Notes under the pieces: model-generated | The model's input: the letters and a program-made list of their open reading frames with translations, nothing else | The model's database searches: none | What the model was told of the DNA's origin: nothing | Origin: Fidelibacterota bacterium UBA7300 | GTDB taxonomy: Bacteria; Fidelibacterota; Marinisomatia; Marinisomatales; UBA2128 | DNA: 15,639 nt | Assembly (NCBI GenBank): GCA_002471865.1 | Contig: DKQU01000049.1 | Location: 1-15,639 of the forward strand | Direction: 5' to 3' | Part shown: one piece after another, positions 8,251-15,632 of the stretch | Layout of the letters: each line of letters starts with the position of its first letter | Numbering within the stretch: the stretch's first letter is position 1 | Program-made: the position numbers and the translations under genes

Positions 8251-9283
8251 TCAGATGATAAAACCTCTCAGACTTGTAGTAACACTCACTTTTATCCTTA
8301 CACAACTCTCTGCAGAATCAATCTGGGTGAAGTACGGAAATCAAGCTTTTAAAGGGGCAGGCGACGCTCGAACTATCGCCCTTAGTGAGTCAAATAGCGC
8401 AGTTATTTCAGGACCGTTTGCTGCACTCTGGAATCCATCTAATCTGGCGAATGGAGGTGAAAATTTTCTGTCTTATGCGCATCAGGAGAGATTCGCAGGA
8501 ATAGTTAATTATGATGTTGTAGCGGTTAACTTAAAGAAATACTTAAAGTTAAATTGGTCTCTTGTTCTCATTCGGCAGGGGATGGATGGGATTCCCAATA
8601 CAACCAATGCTCTTTTTCTCGGAACCGGTTCGCTTGATGATCCTAACGAACGGATAGTGGAATCCGATATTTCCTATTTCAATCAAGTTCAGTGGGCAGC
8701 AGTAGTTGGCGGTGGATTTAAGAGGGGTGAATGGAATCTCGGCGGAAACGCCCGACTGTTGAGCCATAAATTGGGTGAGCATTCCGGTCATGGAGTAGGT
8801 TTTGATGTGAGTGCCTCCCGGAGTTTTTTTCGTGGGAATAGATCTTCTTTTATCGTCAGGGATGTAACTACATCGTGGGTCGTCTGGGATTCAGGAACCG
8901 TTGAGAGAATCGCACCGACAATCGTCTTAAGTGATGCTCAACAGCTAAAGCTGGAAAGCATCGGAATCGATCTAACTCTCATGACTGCCGCTAATTTCGA
9001 TTTGGCCGGTGAGAGTCTCAATGATGATTTTACTCTCGGTTCGATTGGTGCACAACTTTCCGGTGGAGTAGAAATTAGCTATAGAGAAAAAGTACATTTG
9101 CGTGCAGGAAGAAATCCGCTGACAGATTTTTCATTAGGCGTTGGACTTTCTTTTCCTTTTGGCAGGCTTGACTATGCATTTTCCCCATCGCCTGTTAACA
9201 GCATTATAGGCAGCAGTCATCATGTCGCTTTGAATATAAGACTTGACTACCTACATTCACTCCGTGATCGTTTAAGCGGCTGA
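8240..9283 (+). CDS. PorV/PorQ-family outer-membrane beta-barrel protein
   Basis: The 347-residue product has an N-terminal signal peptide: a basic KPLR, a hydrophobic core, then probable cleavage after QLSA near residue 25. The mature N-terminus holds the family landmark GAGDARTIALSES...GPFAALWNPSNLA (about residues 39-70), typical of PorV/PorQ and UPF0164 (FadL-like) barrels in Bacteroidota, Marinimicrobia and relatives. The rest alternates polar and hydrophobic residues and is rich in glycine and aromatics, as in transmembrane beta strands. PorV and PorQ serve type IX secretion in Bacteroidota, but many family members have no assigned role, so I give no symbol. ATG 8240 overlaps mutS by 11 nt. 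ATG 8255 is in frame, gives a more compact signal peptide (MIKPLRLVVTL) and may be the real start. Neither has a strong Shine-Dalgarno. Confidence 0.8.
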   Translation: MDFNQMIKPLRLVVTLTFILTQLSAESIWVKYGNQAFKGAGDARTIALSESNSAVISGPFAALWNPSNLANGGENFLSYAHQERFAGIVNYDVVAVNLKKYLKLNWSLVLIRQGMDGIPNTTNALFLGTGSLDDPNERIVESDISYFNQVQWAAVVGGGFKRGEWNLGGNARLLSHKLGEHSGHGVGFDVSASRSFFRGNRSSFIVRDVTTSWVVWDSGTVERIAPTIVLSDAQQLKLESIGIDLTLMTAANFDLAGESLNDDFTLGSIGAQLSGGVEISYREKVHLRAGRNPLTDFSLGVGLSFPFGRLDYAFSPSPVNSIIGSSHHVALNIRLDYLHSLRDRLSG

Positions 9284-9291
9284 ATGTGAAT

Positions 9292-9316
9292 AACTTCTTG
9301 ATAATCGAAGTTTTAT
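9292..9316 (+). terminator. Weak terminator-like hairpin after the PorV-like gene
   Basis: AACTTC (9292-9297) pairs with GAAGTT (9307-9312) across a 9-nt loop, followed by TTATCT. The stem is only 6 bp and AT-rich, so termination would be weak. The position, 9 nt after the stop codon, fits a transcript end before the yicC operon. Confidence 0.3.
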
Positions 9317-9331
9317 CTATTCAAAATACAA

Positions 9332-9366
9332 TTGCAGTGTCTTAAAGTCTCTGGTAAATTCCAGAG
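9332..9366 (+). promoter_or_regulatory. Candidate promoter/operator palindrome before yicC
   Basis: A perfect inverted repeat, CTCTGG (9349-9354) and CCAGAG (9361-9366), flanks the 6-bp core TAAATT. The core matches 4 of 6 bases of a -10 box. TTGCAG (9332-9337) lies exactly 17 bp upstream but matches only 3 of 6 bases of a -35 box. The downstream arm is not followed by a T-run, so this is not an intrinsic terminator. It could be an operator around a -10 element or a leader hairpin just before the yicC ribosome binding site. The promoter reading is weak; the palindrome itself is plain in the sequence. Confidence 0.35.
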
Positions 9367-9372
9367 CTAAAC

Positions 9373-9380
9373 AGGGGTGG
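9373..9380 (+). promoter_or_regulatory. Strong Shine-Dalgarno of yicC (TTG start)
   Basis: AGGGGTGG lies 4 nt before TTG 9385, with its AGGGG core 7 nt away. It supports TTG as the initiator rather than the in-frame ATG at 9397. Confidence 0.7.
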
Positions 9381-9384
9381 AAAT

Positions 9385-10248
9385 TTGATAAAAAGCATGA
9401 CAGGTTATGGTTCTGGATCCTTTGAGGCTGTTGATTACACTTTGTCACTTGAAATACGTGCAGTAAACGGTCGTTTCTTCGAAGCAAAAGTTAGACTGCC
9501 CAGAACCGCATCTTCACTGGAGCATTATATTAAGAAACGTGTGAAGGAAGTGTGTCACCGAGGGAATATCTCCGTGTTGGTAGGAATTGAAAGAAATTCA
9601 GGAGAAAACGGTGCCGTTAATTTCGACCGTAATGCATTTGATAATTATAGATCAATTTTAGCGACTATTGAAAAAGAATATGGAACTCGCCTTGATATTG
9701 ATAAGGTTATTGACATTCGTGATATTCTTCAAACAAAGCAAGATGTCGAATTCGATCCTGAACTGCTGAAGAATGAACTGGAGAATGCTTTAGGTCAACT
9801 AGATGAAATGCGTACTGCAGAGGGGTCTGTTCTGGCGGAAGATTTATCTGCTCGTACAGCTGCTTTAAGGAGTTACCTCTCGGAAATTGAAGAGAGTTGG
9901 AATCAAATGACTTCAGTAATCCGTAAAGAATATGAATCCAAGATTACCAAGTTATTAGATGAAGGAATGATAGAGGAACATAGAGTCATCCAAGAAGCCG
10001 CTGTTTTGGCGGAGAAACTCGATGTCACTGAGGAGTGTGTTCGATGCAGAAGTCACCTCGACCAATTTGATGCATTAATTGAATTAGATGAACCTGTTGG
10101 AAAGCGAATGAATTTTCTTCTTCAGGAAATAAATCGTGAGACCAATACTATTGGTTCAAAGTCGAGTCATCTTGGGATTACACAAAAAGTAGTGGACATG
10201 AAAGACGAAGTGGAAAAAATTAAAGAACAAGTTCAGAACGTACTCTGA
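9385..10248 (+). CDS. yicC: YicC-family endoribonuclease
   Basis: YicC proteins were long annotated as stress-induced proteins of unknown role. E. coli YicC is now described as founder of a ribonuclease family that acts on RNA, including small RNAs. Translation from TTG gives MIKSMTGYGSGSF, the exact family N-terminus; starting at ATG 9397 would lose the conserved MIKS. The N-terminal YicC domain (to about residue 155) includes EIRAVNGRFFEAKVRLP (23-39). The C-terminal DUF1732 domain has SHLDQF (223-228) and GKRMNFLLQEINRETNTIGS (239-258), ending VEKIKEQVQNVL. The 287-residue length is normal. Its stop overlaps the gmk start by one base (TGATG). A yicC-gmk neighbourhood is common in bacteria. 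Confidence 0.95.
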   Translation: MIKSMTGYGSGSFEAVDYTLSLEIRAVNGRFFEAKVRLPRTASSLEHYIKKRVKEVCHRGNISVLVGIERNSGENGAVNFDRNAFDNYRSILATIEKEYGTRLDIDKVIDIRDILQTKQDVEFDPELLKNELENALGQLDEMRTAEGSVLAEDLSARTAALRSYLSEIEESWNQMTSVIRKEYESKITKLLDEGMIEEHRVIQEAAVLAEKLDVTEECVRCRSHLDQFDALIELDEPVGKRMNFLLQEINRETNTIGSKSSHLGITQKVVDMKDEVEKIKEQVQNVL

Positions 10249-10826
10249 TGAAGAATTTAATTGTAATTTCGGCTCCATCCGGAGCAGGCAAGACAACAAT
10301 TTGCAGAGAGCTTCAGAAAAGGCGGCCCGACTTGGAATTTTCTGTCTCTTGCACAACTCGCCCCAAACGGTCTTACGAAATTGATGGAATTGATTATGAA
10401 TTCATTGATGAACAGGAATTTCAGAAGCGAGTAGATAATGATGAACTTGTAGAGTCAGAGGAAGTTCATGGATATTTATACGGAACTTCCAGAAAAGTAA
10501 TTGAACGGACAATAGCCGGAGGGAAGTTGCTTTTACTAGAGGTAGATGTTAAAGGTGGATTAGCTATAAAGTCGAGTTATCCTGAGGTCACCTTAGCCAT
10601 TTTCATCATGCCACCAAGTGAGGATGAGCTCATTCACCGCCTTCGTAACCGTGGTTCTGATTCTGAAAAGCGTATTGCCAAACGGCTCGAAAGGATGGAG
10701 TTAGAAACTTCTTATCAACCTAAATATGACATTACTGTAGTAAATGAAAAGTTAGATGAAGCTGTTACTGAAATTTTGGAATCGATTGAATCAATAAACC
10801 AAATAAAGGAGGAAGTATGGGATTGA
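10248..10826 (+). CDS. gmk: Guanylate kinase
   Basis: Gmk phosphorylates GMP to GDP with ATP, an essential step to GTP, dGTP and (p)ppGpp precursors. The 192-residue product is of normal length. The P-loop is APSGAGKTT (residues 9-17). GMP-binding residues at positions known for the family are present: Ser34, Arg38 and Arg41 in SCTTRPKR, Tyr50, Glu69 and Tyr78 in GYLYGT. LEVDVKGG (97-104) and the lid region RLRNRGSDSEKRIAKRL follow. It starts on the base that ends the yicC stop codon and has no Shine-Dalgarno of its own, so translation should be coupled to yicC. Its last 10 bases overlap the omega gene. Confidence 0.97.
   Translation: MKNLIVISAPSGAGKTTICRELQKRRPDLEFSVSCTTRPKRSYEIDGIDYEFIDEQEFQKRVDNDELVESEEVHGYLYGTSRKVIERTIAGGKLLLLEVDVKGGLAIKSSYPEVTLAIFIMPPSEDELIHRLRNRGSDSEKRIAKRLERMELETSYQPKYDITVVNEKLDEAVTEILESIESINQIKEEVWD
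10806..10812 (+). promoter_or_regulatory. Consensus Shine-Dalgarno of the omega gene
   Basis: AAGGAGG, the strongest ribosome binding site in the window, lies within the gmk 3' end, 4 nt before ATG 10817. It should allow independent loading of ribosomes for the omega subunit. Confidence 0.7.
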
Positions 10827-11104
10827 AAAGTGTACCAAATAAGGAAATCGAAAAACAGGCTAACGATTTGTATGAAGCAACTGTTGTAGCTTCTCAAAGA
10901 GCTCGCCAGATAGTTGGAGAACGCCATGAGTTAAGGGAAGTTAGAGACTATGACGAGGAGCCCGGGTTGTTGGAAGAGTTGCCTGAACCGAATGAAAATT
11001 ACGTTGAAGAAGAGAAGGCAACTACCGTCGCATTAGACGAATTTCTTAAAGGAGAACTTGAGTGGAAATATAATTCTGCTGAGGAGGAAGACGAGGAAAA
11101 ATAG
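10817..11104 (+). CDS. rpoZ: RNA polymerase omega subunit (RpoZ/Rpb6 family)
   Basis: Omega helps fold and hold the beta' subunit in RNA polymerase. The 95-residue acidic protein keeps the two conserved parts: helix LYEATVVASQRARQI (18-32) and ATTVALDEFLKGELEW (68-83), joined by a longer acidic linker (about 33-66) than in E. coli. The tail is a run of Glu and Asp. The N-terminus (GLKSVPNKEIEK) lacks the MARVTV sequence that forms part of ppGpp site 1 in E. coli, so that site may be absent here (inference). Position directly after gmk and upstream of rel repeats the gmk-rpoZ-spoT grouping of E. coli and supports the call. It overlaps gmk by 10 nt, and the next gene by one base. Confidence 0.88.
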   Translation: MGLKSVPNKEIEKQANDLYEATVVASQRARQIVGERHELREVRDYDEEPGLLEELPEPNENYVEEEKATTVALDEFLKGELEWKYNSAEEEDEEK

Positions 11105-11769
11105 TGGCACATACATTGTCCACAAATAAACTAATCAGGAGTTATTTTACTCAAACTCGAGAGATGTTTGGCGACAACTTATTTGTTTCCATCCCTCAAA
11201 GTGAATCCGACGATAATCCCGGCTTGACACTGTCTGAGTTCGAAGAATCCATATCAGATTGTATGAACTGTGATCTCTGGAAAGACAGGACGAACTTTGT
11301 TTTTGGTGTTGGTAATCCACAAGCAAAGCTGGTACTGGTAGGTGAAGCGCCGGGAAAAGAAGAGGATTTGCAAGGTGAACCTTTTGTGGGTAGGGCTGGA
11401 AAGCTATTGGACAAAATTTTGGCAGCCATTGATCTTACTCGGGATGAAGTCTATATTTGCAATATCCTTAAAAGCCGCCCACCTGAAAATCGAACGCCGC
11501 ATCAAGATGAAATAGATGCCTGTCTACCTTATCTGGAAACTCAATTGAAGATTATCAATCCTAAACTGATCGTAGCATTGGGAGCTACTGCTGCTCAGAC
11601 GCTGCTGAACGTGAAAACACCTCTCGGCAAAATGAGATCTCAAATCTGGAAGTGGAATGACTTCAATCTTATTGCAACATATCATCCTGCTGCATTGCTA
11701 CGAAATTCAAATTGGAAACGTCCCACCTGGGAAGATTTTAAGTGGGTTCGAAAAATACTAGAGAAGTAA
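11104..11769 (+). CDS. Uracil-DNA glycosylase, family 4 (iron-sulfur)
   Basis: Family 4 UDGs remove uracil from DNA (from cytosine deamination or dUTP incorporation) and hold a 4Fe-4S cluster. All four cluster cysteines are visible: CMNC (Cys53, Cys56), Cys119 in YICNILKSRPPENRTP, and Cys140. Motif 1 is GEAPGKEED (80-88), followed by GEPFVGRAGKLLD. Motif 2 is HPAALLR (194-200). The 221-residue length is within the family range; residues 1-45 are a variable N-terminal extension. The GTG start at 11104 overlaps the omega stop (TAGTG) and has GAGG (11093-11096) upstream. ATG 11164 is a less likely alternative. dnaB follows after 2 nt. Some relatives of this type were first annotated as phage DNA polymerase-related proteins. 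Confidence 0.92.
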   Translation: MAHTLSTNKLIRSYFTQTREMFGDNLFVSIPQSESDDNPGLTLSEFEESISDCMNCDLWKDRTNFVFGVGNPQAKLVLVGEAPGKEEDLQGEPFVGRAGKLLDKILAAIDLTRDEVYICNILKSRPPENRTPHQDEIDACLPYLETQLKIINPKLIVALGATAAQTLLNVKTPLGKMRSQIWKWNDFNLIATYHPAALLRNSNWKRPTWEDFKWVRKILEK

Positions 11770-11771
11770 CC

Positions 11772-13139
11772 ATGGCTAATGATCCTAACCTTTCTGAAAT
11801 AAGATTACCTCCTCAAGCTCTGGAGGCTGAAGAAGCAGTGCTTGGAGCTATGTTAACCTCCAAGGATGCAGTCGGGCAAGCAATGGAGATACTGACTTCA
11901 GATACGTTCTATAAAGAAGCGAACGCAAAAATCTTTCGTGCCATGGAGGATCTTTTTAATTCAAGTAATCCTGTAGATGCTGTCTCTCTAATCAACGAAC
12001 TGAAAAAACGAAAAGAACTCGATTCATGTGGAGGATCGTATTATATCACAGGGCTTGCTGACAGTGTTCCTACCTCGGCGAATACAGAACACTATGCCAA
12101 GATCGTCCTCGAAAAAGCGAGTCTAAGACGACTTATTGAAGTATCTGCTATGCTTTCACAGGATGCTTATCAAGATCGAGAGGAATTAGATGATATTTTG
12201 GATAAAGCAGAACAGAGAATATTTGCTATTTCTCAAAATCGCCTTAGGGGAGGATTTCTGCAACTAAATCCAATACTTCAAGCAACGTTTGAGGAACTTG
12301 ACAGGATACACCAGAAACCTGGAACCGTTACGGGAGTTCCAACAGGCCTTACTGATTTGGATGAAATTACCAGTGGATTTCAGAATGGAGAACTGATTAT
12401 CGTAGCGGGTCGTCCCAGCATGGGAAAAACTGCCCTCGCATTGACTTTTGCCAGGAATGCAGCAGTTGATTACGGTGTACCATCAGGTGTATTTAGCCTT
12501 GAAATGTCTAATCATCAGTTGGCAATGAGACTTCTTTGCTCAGAGGCAAGAGTTGACAGTCACCTTGTGCGTACAGGAAGATTGCCTAAAGATCAGTGGA
12601 AAAATCTCTCTTTCTCAGTAGGGACGCTCGCAGATGCACCTATTTTTCTGGATGATACGCCTGCAATGGGAATCACAGAATTGAGGGCAAAAGCTAGACG
12701 TCTGAAGGCTAAGCAAGACGTTCAGATGATTATAGTAGATTATATGCAGTTGATGAAAGGACCTGCTCGCATAGAAAACCGTCAACAGGAGATCTCAACT
12801 ATCTCTCGCTCTCTGAAGGCGTTAGCAAAAGAGATCAACGTTCCAGTTATTGCTGTTTCTCAGCTATCCCGAGCGGTAGAAGCAAGAACTGACAAACGCC
12901 CTCAACTGTCTGATTTGAGGGAAAGTGGTGCCATAGAACAGGATGCAGACTTGGTGATGTTCCTTTATCGAAAATGGATGTACTCACGAGATGAAGAAGA
13001 TTTAGGATTGGCTGATGTAATTGTAGCTAAACAAAGAAATGGTCCAACTGGCATTATTCAGACGACTTTTGTTGATAAATACGCCAAGTTTGAGAGCAAA
13101 GCTAGACACGAGGAAGCGACTGCTGAAGTACCTTTCTAA
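11772..13139 (+). CDS. dnaB: Replicative DNA helicase DnaB
   Basis: DnaB is the hexameric 5'-3' helicase that unwinds DNA at the replication fork and activates primase. The start at ATG 11772, 2 nt after the glycosylase stop with GAGAAG upstream, gives 455 residues. An in-frame ATG at 11742 would add 10 residues inside the preceding gene and is rejected. The N-terminal domain opens with LPPQALEAEEAVLGAML. The RecA-like domain has Walker A GRPSMGKT (213-220), the catalytic Glu in FSLEMS (Glu244), Walker B IIVDYMQL (320-327), SQLSRAVEARTDKRPQLSDL and QRNGPTG (421-427). No intein interrupts the usual insertion sites. The stop overlaps the rel start by one base (TAATG). Confidence 0.97.
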   Translation: MANDPNLSEIRLPPQALEAEEAVLGAMLTSKDAVGQAMEILTSDTFYKEANAKIFRAMEDLFNSSNPVDAVSLINELKKRKELDSCGGSYYITGLADSVPTSANTEHYAKIVLEKASLRRLIEVSAMLSQDAYQDREELDDILDKAEQRIFAISQNRLRGGFLQLNPILQATFEELDRIHQKPGTVTGVPTGLTDLDEITSGFQNGELIIVAGRPSMGKTALALTFARNAAVDYGVPSGVFSLEMSNHQLAMRLLCSEARVDSHLVRTGRLPKDQWKNLSFSVGTLADAPIFLDDTPAMGITELRAKARRLKAKQDVQMIIVDYMQLMKGPARIENRQQEISTISRSLKALAKEINVPVIAVSQLSRAVEARTDKRPQLSDLRESGAIEQDADLVMFLYRKWMYSRDEEDLGLADVIVAKQRNGPTGIIQTTFVDKYAKFESKARHEEATAEVPF

Positions 13140-15325
13140 TGAAGATTGCCAGCCTCATCCCTACCGTTACAGGCGCCTACCCTAAAGAGTTCCTATCACT
13201 TGTAGAACTCACTGCCGAAAATGGCAGAACTTCTAAAGATTATATTAAAGAAACACTTTGGAAAGCATACCAGTTTAGTCAATTAAAGCACGAAGGTCAA
13301 AGTCGGCGGTCAGGTAAACCGTATTTTGGACATTGCTATGCTGTAGCAAAATTATTAGCAGAGTGGCAAATGGACTTGGCGACAATTACAGCAGGCATTC
13401 TCCATGATAGTCTGGAAGATACGGATGCAACTTATAGTGAACTAGTTGACAATTTTCAGCAGGATATTGCTGATTTAGTGGATGGAGTTACAAAATTAGC
13501 TGATGTCAGGTTTACCAGCCGCAAGCAGAAACAGGCAGAGAATCTGATGAAAATGCTTCTCTCCATGGCAAAAGATATTAGGGTTATCATTATAAAATTC
13601 GCCGATCGATATCATAATATGATGACAATCGAGCACCTACCTCTCCGAAAACAACACCGTATCGCAACTGAAACTAGAGATGTTTACTCTCCTCTAGCCC
13701 ACAGATTGGGAATGCACCAAATCAAAAGCCAACTGGATGATCTTATACTTAAAACTCTCGAACCGGATGCTTATAAAGAAATCAGTAAGGGGCTAAAATC
13801 AACCTTTGGTTACCGACAAAAATACATCCGTGAGGTAACAATACCACTGAAAGAAGAACTCGAGAAATTAAGCTTAGAGTATTCAGTCACCAGTAGATTG
13901 AAATCTTATTCTTCAATTTCAGGAAAAATGAGGAAAGTCCATAAATCACTCAACGAGCTTTATGACATTTTTGCCATTCGAGTAATTGTTCAGGATGTGA
14001 CTGCCTGTTATACAGTACTTGGTACAATACATCAACTATTTACTCCTGTACACGAAAGATTTAAAGATTTTATTGCCACCCCAAAGATAAACGGTTATCA
14101 ATCGTTACATACAACTGTTGTAGGTCCATCGGGAAGGATGATAGAAATCCAGATTCGCACTGAAGAAATGGATAGAACAGCCGAAATTGGTGTAGCTGCT
14201 CATTGGCGATACAAAGCTAACGAGAAAAAAGAAGGTGATCTGGATAGACATGTCAACTGGCTGAGGGATTTAGTGGCGATTCTTCAAGATGAATCATCAG
14301 ATCCTGCTGAATTTATGAATCTTCTTCAAATTGATTTGTATCAGGATGAACTATTTTGTTTCACTCCTGCTGGGGATCTTATCCAACTTCCAATAAATTC
14401 TTCGCCGATAGATTTTGCTTATGCGGTTCATACTGAAGTCGGTAACCACTGCCTTAGTGCAAAAGTAAACGGAAAAATAGTTCCCCTTAATACATTATTA
14501 CAAAGTGGCGAAACTATAGAAATAATCACTTCAGATTCTCAAACTCCAGGTTACGGCTGGTTGAAAGTAGCACGAACCAGTAAGGCAAGAACACATATCC
14601 GTAGATGGATACACAAAACCGAACGTGAAGAAAGCATCAAACTTGGTCGGGAAATTCTTGATAAAACTCTTAGGCGACTAAAATTGGCTCATTTATTGAA
14701 AGAAATTAAGAAAGCACCTGAAACAACTGGATTCAATGATGAGGAGTCCATAATGGCAGCATTGGGCTCAGGTAAAATGACTGTACGAGATCTAATAAAG
14801 AAGATAGCTCCAGAAACTGAAGAATCTGAAATTGAGGAATTTGATGAAAAGGAACGTTTTCTGTCAGCAGCCAGAAAGACTGTAAAAGGTGTCCAAATTC
14901 ACGGTATTGATAACGTTATGATGAACTTTGGGAAATGCTGTAATCCTATTCCGGGAGACGAAATTATAGGTTTTGTTACGAGGGGAAGAGGTGTGACAAT
15001 TCATCGTTTAGCGTGCAAAAATCTTCCTGTTATGAATGAAGATTTAGATCGAATTTTGGAAGTTAAATGGAACGTAAGCCGAAAAGAAGAATTTATGGTT
15101 AGATTAAAAGTTGTTGCTGAAGATCGAAAAGGGTATCTAAAAGATTTAACTGAAGCAATTTCAAAACTCAGCATAAACATAACAAGTGTTGATATTAAAG
15201 TAGATGAAAGCGGTGTCGCAAACTGCTTTTTGGTTGTGACTGTACCAAATCTGCGAAGGCTTAATTCAATGTTAAAGCAGATAGGTGAAGTTACTGGAAC
15301 GATTTACTCAGAAAGGGCATCTTAA
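13139..15325 (+). CDS. rel: Bifunctional (p)ppGpp synthetase/hydrolase Rel (RelA/SpoT family)
   Basis: Rel makes (p)ppGpp from GTP or GDP and ATP under starvation and also breaks it down. The 728-residue product has the full long-RSH layout. The hydrolase HD domain has His65, HDSLED (89-94) and Asp156 in FADRYHN. The synthetase has RFKDFIATPKINGYQSLHTT (307-326) and EIQIRTEEMDRTAEIGVAAHW. The TGS domain (about 404-466, DELFCFTPAGDLIQLP) follows, then a helical region, a zinc-finger-like segment (CC at 600-601, His622, Cys626) and a C-terminal ACT domain (about 653-728). The RFKD motif is the RXKD type linked to bifunctional enzymes, and the hydrolase residues are intact, so both activities are expected. 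It is coupled to dnaB and followed one base later by the HU gene. Confidence 0.96.
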   Translation: MKIASLIPTVTGAYPKEFLSLVELTAENGRTSKDYIKETLWKAYQFSQLKHEGQSRRSGKPYFGHCYAVAKLLAEWQMDLATITAGILHDSLEDTDATYSELVDNFQQDIADLVDGVTKLADVRFTSRKQKQAENLMKMLLSMAKDIRVIIIKFADRYHNMMTIEHLPLRKQHRIATETRDVYSPLAHRLGMHQIKSQLDDLILKTLEPDAYKEISKGLKSTFGYRQKYIREVTIPLKEELEKLSLEYSVTSRLKSYSSISGKMRKVHKSLNELYDIFAIRVIVQDVTACYTVLGTIHQLFTPVHERFKDFIATPKINGYQSLHTTVVGPSGRMIEIQIRTEEMDRTAEIGVAAHWRYKANEKKEGDLDRHVNWLRDLVAILQDESSDPAEFMNLLQIDLYQDELFCFTPAGDLIQLPINSSPIDFAYAVHTEVGNHCLSAKVNGKIVPLNTLLQSGETIEIITSDSQTPGYGWLKVARTSKARTHIRRWIHKTEREESIKLGREILDKTLRRLKLAHLLKEIKKAPETTGFNDEESIMAALGSGKMTVRDLIKKIAPETEESEIEEFDEKERFLSAARKTVKGVQIHGIDNVMMNFGKCCNPIPGDEIIGFVTRGRGVTIHRLACKNLPVMNEDLDRILEVKWNVSRKEEFMVRLKVVAEDRKGYLKDLTEAISKLSINITSVDIKVDESGVANCFLVVTVPNLRRLNSMLKQIGEVTGTIYSERAS
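15312..15317 (+). promoter_or_regulatory. Shine-Dalgarno of the HU/IHF gene
   Basis: AAAGGG at the 3' end of rel lies 9 nt before ATG 15327. It supports that start over the in-frame ATG at 15285, which sits inside rel. Confidence 0.5.
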
Positions 15326-15326
15326 G

Positions 15327-15632
15327 ATGATTATAAAATACACGAAGAAAGATATATCAAACCGAGTCGCAGAAAAAACTGGAAACAGTTTTATAGATTC
15401 TCATGCTACAGTATCAGAAATTTTCAATGTAATGCGGGAAATGATGACCGAAGATGATCACAATATTCGTATCGAAATCAGAGGGTTCGGCACTCTTCAG
15501 GTGAAACCCACTAAAGCAAAACCACGAGCCCGAAATCCTAAGACAAACGAGGAAGTATTCGTGCCTCCTCACAGAAAAACTCACTTTAAGCCTGGTAGAA
15601 TCTTGAAAGCTAAACTTTCAAAACCCATTTAG
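15327..15632 (+). CDS. HU/IHF-family DNA-binding protein
   Basis: Small basic nucleoid protein that bends DNA as a dimer. From ATG 15327 the product is 101 residues and begins MIIKYTKKDISNRVAEKTG, matching the first helix of HU/IHF. The beta-arm signature is clear: IEIRGFGTLQVKPTKAKP followed by ARNPKTNEEVFVPPHRKTHF and KPGRILKAKL, with the RNP..NE..FVPP tip that inserts its proline into the minor groove. An earlier in-frame ATG at 15285 would add 14 residues within rel and is rejected. The sequence cannot separate HU from IHF, so no symbol is given. It follows rel by one base and appears to be the last gene of the operon in this window; only 7 bases remain after its stop, so its terminator is not seen. 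Confidence 0.93.
   Translation: MIIKYTKKDISNRVAEKTGNSFIDSHATVSEIFNVMREMMTEDDHNIRIEIRGFGTLQVKPTKAKPRARNPKTNEEVFVPPHRKTHFKPGRILKAKLSKPI

Noticed and set aside
11742..11771. Upstream start for dnaB
   Set aside because: Lies inside the glycosylase gene and adds residues not found in DnaB; ATG 11772 is the natural start.
15285..15326. Upstream start for the HU/IHF gene
   Set aside because: Lies inside rel; HU/IHF proteins begin at the MIIKYTKKDI helix, and AAAGGG precedes ATG 15327.
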